A DNA stretch of 15,906 bases from Bacteroidota bacterium. GTDB taxonomy: Bacteria; Bacteroidota; Bacteroidia; Flavobacteriales_F; PHOS-HE28. A program made the position numbers and the translations under genes. This document shows positions 15,560-15,906 of this stretch, one piece after another. Each line of letters starts with the position of its first letter. Positions within the stretch are counted from its first letter, which is position 1. The stretch spans positions 1 through 15,906 of the forward strand of contig JAEYWT010000321.1 of NCBI GenBank assembly GCA_023428865.1, read 5' to 3'. The notes beneath the pieces were generated by a model. The model ran no database searches. It was given only the letters and a program-made list of their open reading frames with translations, and had not been told where the DNA came from.

Positions 15560-15906
15560 TCGATCGTATCCGGTCCGCCATCGCCGAACTGCAAGCCGAA
15601 ATGATCGGCTGGCGGAGACACCTACACCAACACCCAGAACTGTCCTTCCAAGAGACCAATACCGTGGGCTACGTGTTGGAGCGGTTACGGGCCGAAGGCA
15701 TTGAGGTGCGCGACGGCGTTGGCAAGTTGCACGCGACCGCCGCTGGAACCGGCGCCATTGCACTGGTGCATGGAGAGAAGGCGAAGAGCGATCGTTGCAT
15801 CGCCATCCGTGCCGATCTGGATGCACTGCCGATCATGGAGGTCGGTAAGGAAGCCTATTGCTCGAAGAACCCCGGTGTGATGCATGCCTGCGGACATGAT
15901 ACCCAC
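15556..15906 (+). CDS. M20D-family amidohydrolase, N-terminal part (cut by the window edge)
   Basis: The first 117 residues of an M20D metallopeptidase/amidohydrolase are present; family members are usually near 390 residues. Members hydrolyse N-acyl amino acids or related amides, such as IAA-amino acids or N-acetyl-diaminopimelate, in the cytoplasm. Family marks are RRHLHQHPELSFQE (20-33), RADLDALP (85-92) and MHACGHDTH (109-117), which contains metal-binding Cys112 and His114. The remaining ligands lie beyond base 15906. The ATG at 15556 overlaps the TGA of the permease (ATGA), consistent with cotranscription. No signal peptide is visible. The exact substrate cannot be told from this fragment. 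Confidence 0.93.
   Translation, partial: MIDRIRSAIAELQAEMIGWRRHLHQHPELSFQETNTVGYVLERLRAEGIEVRDGVGKLHATAAGTGAIALVHGEKAKSDRCIAIRADLDALPIMEVGKEAYCSKNPGVMHACGHDTH

Noticed and set aside
15212..15826. A 204-residue open frame on the minus strand
   Set aside because: It is antisense to the permease and the M20D gene, both of which have clear family motifs.
1..15906. tRNA, rRNA, CRISPR arrays, insertion sequences, phage or defence genes
   Set aside because: I found no repeat-spacer pattern, no transposase or integrase motifs and no RNA-gene signatures by reading both strands; a covariance-model scan was not possible.

Overview
The window looks like a chromosomal segment of a moderately GC-rich Bacteroidota bacterium, probably within Flavobacteriales. 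The main reasons are two secreted proteins with type IX secretion (T9SS) C-terminal sorting domains, TAnnTTTG-type promoter elements, the absence of clear Shine-Dalgarno sequences, and several Bacteroidota-style envelope proteins. The lineage is an inference from these traits. I see no RNA genes, CRISPR arrays, insertion sequences or phage genes. Coding density is high, and no stretch over 300 bases lacks a gene.

Left block, minus strand (40-6806). Transcription runs right to left through gcvP, the glycine-cleavage P-protein, and then two T9SS-sorted secreted proteins. The gcvP stop and the start of the first secreted protein share one base (TGATG). The two secreted proteins appear to be diverged tandem paralogues, each with an N-terminal jelly-roll-like region, an Ig/CARDB-like region, a second beta region and a Por-type tail.

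Middle block, plus strand (6938-11221). A 131-base divergent promoter region separates gcvP from a small exported membrane protein of unknown function. Next come kynU (kynureninase) and kmo (kynurenine 3-monooxygenase), two consecutive-pathway enzymes that together turn kynurenine into 3-hydroxyanthranilate, a precursor for NAD synthesis or a step in tryptophan breakdown. A predicted outer-membrane beta-barrel-like protein follows. Neither the first enzyme (tryptophan dioxygenase) nor the next one (3-hydroxyanthranilate dioxygenase) lies in the window.

Right block (11228-15906). A minus-strand MBL-fold hydrolase of the glyoxalase II-like type ends six bases from the previous gene. It is divergent from a plus-strand cluster with overlapping genes: a 1084-residue envelope protein (degenerate gluzincin-like region, TolB-like propeller, C-terminal outer-membrane barrel), a half-size TauE/SafE permease, and the start of an M20D amidohydrolase cut by the window edge.

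Most genes are ordinary metabolic or envelope genes. The least-explained items are the large propeller-barrel fusion with its overlapping partners, the tandem T9SS paralogues coupled to gcvP, and the small membrane protein that begins the kynurenine gene run.
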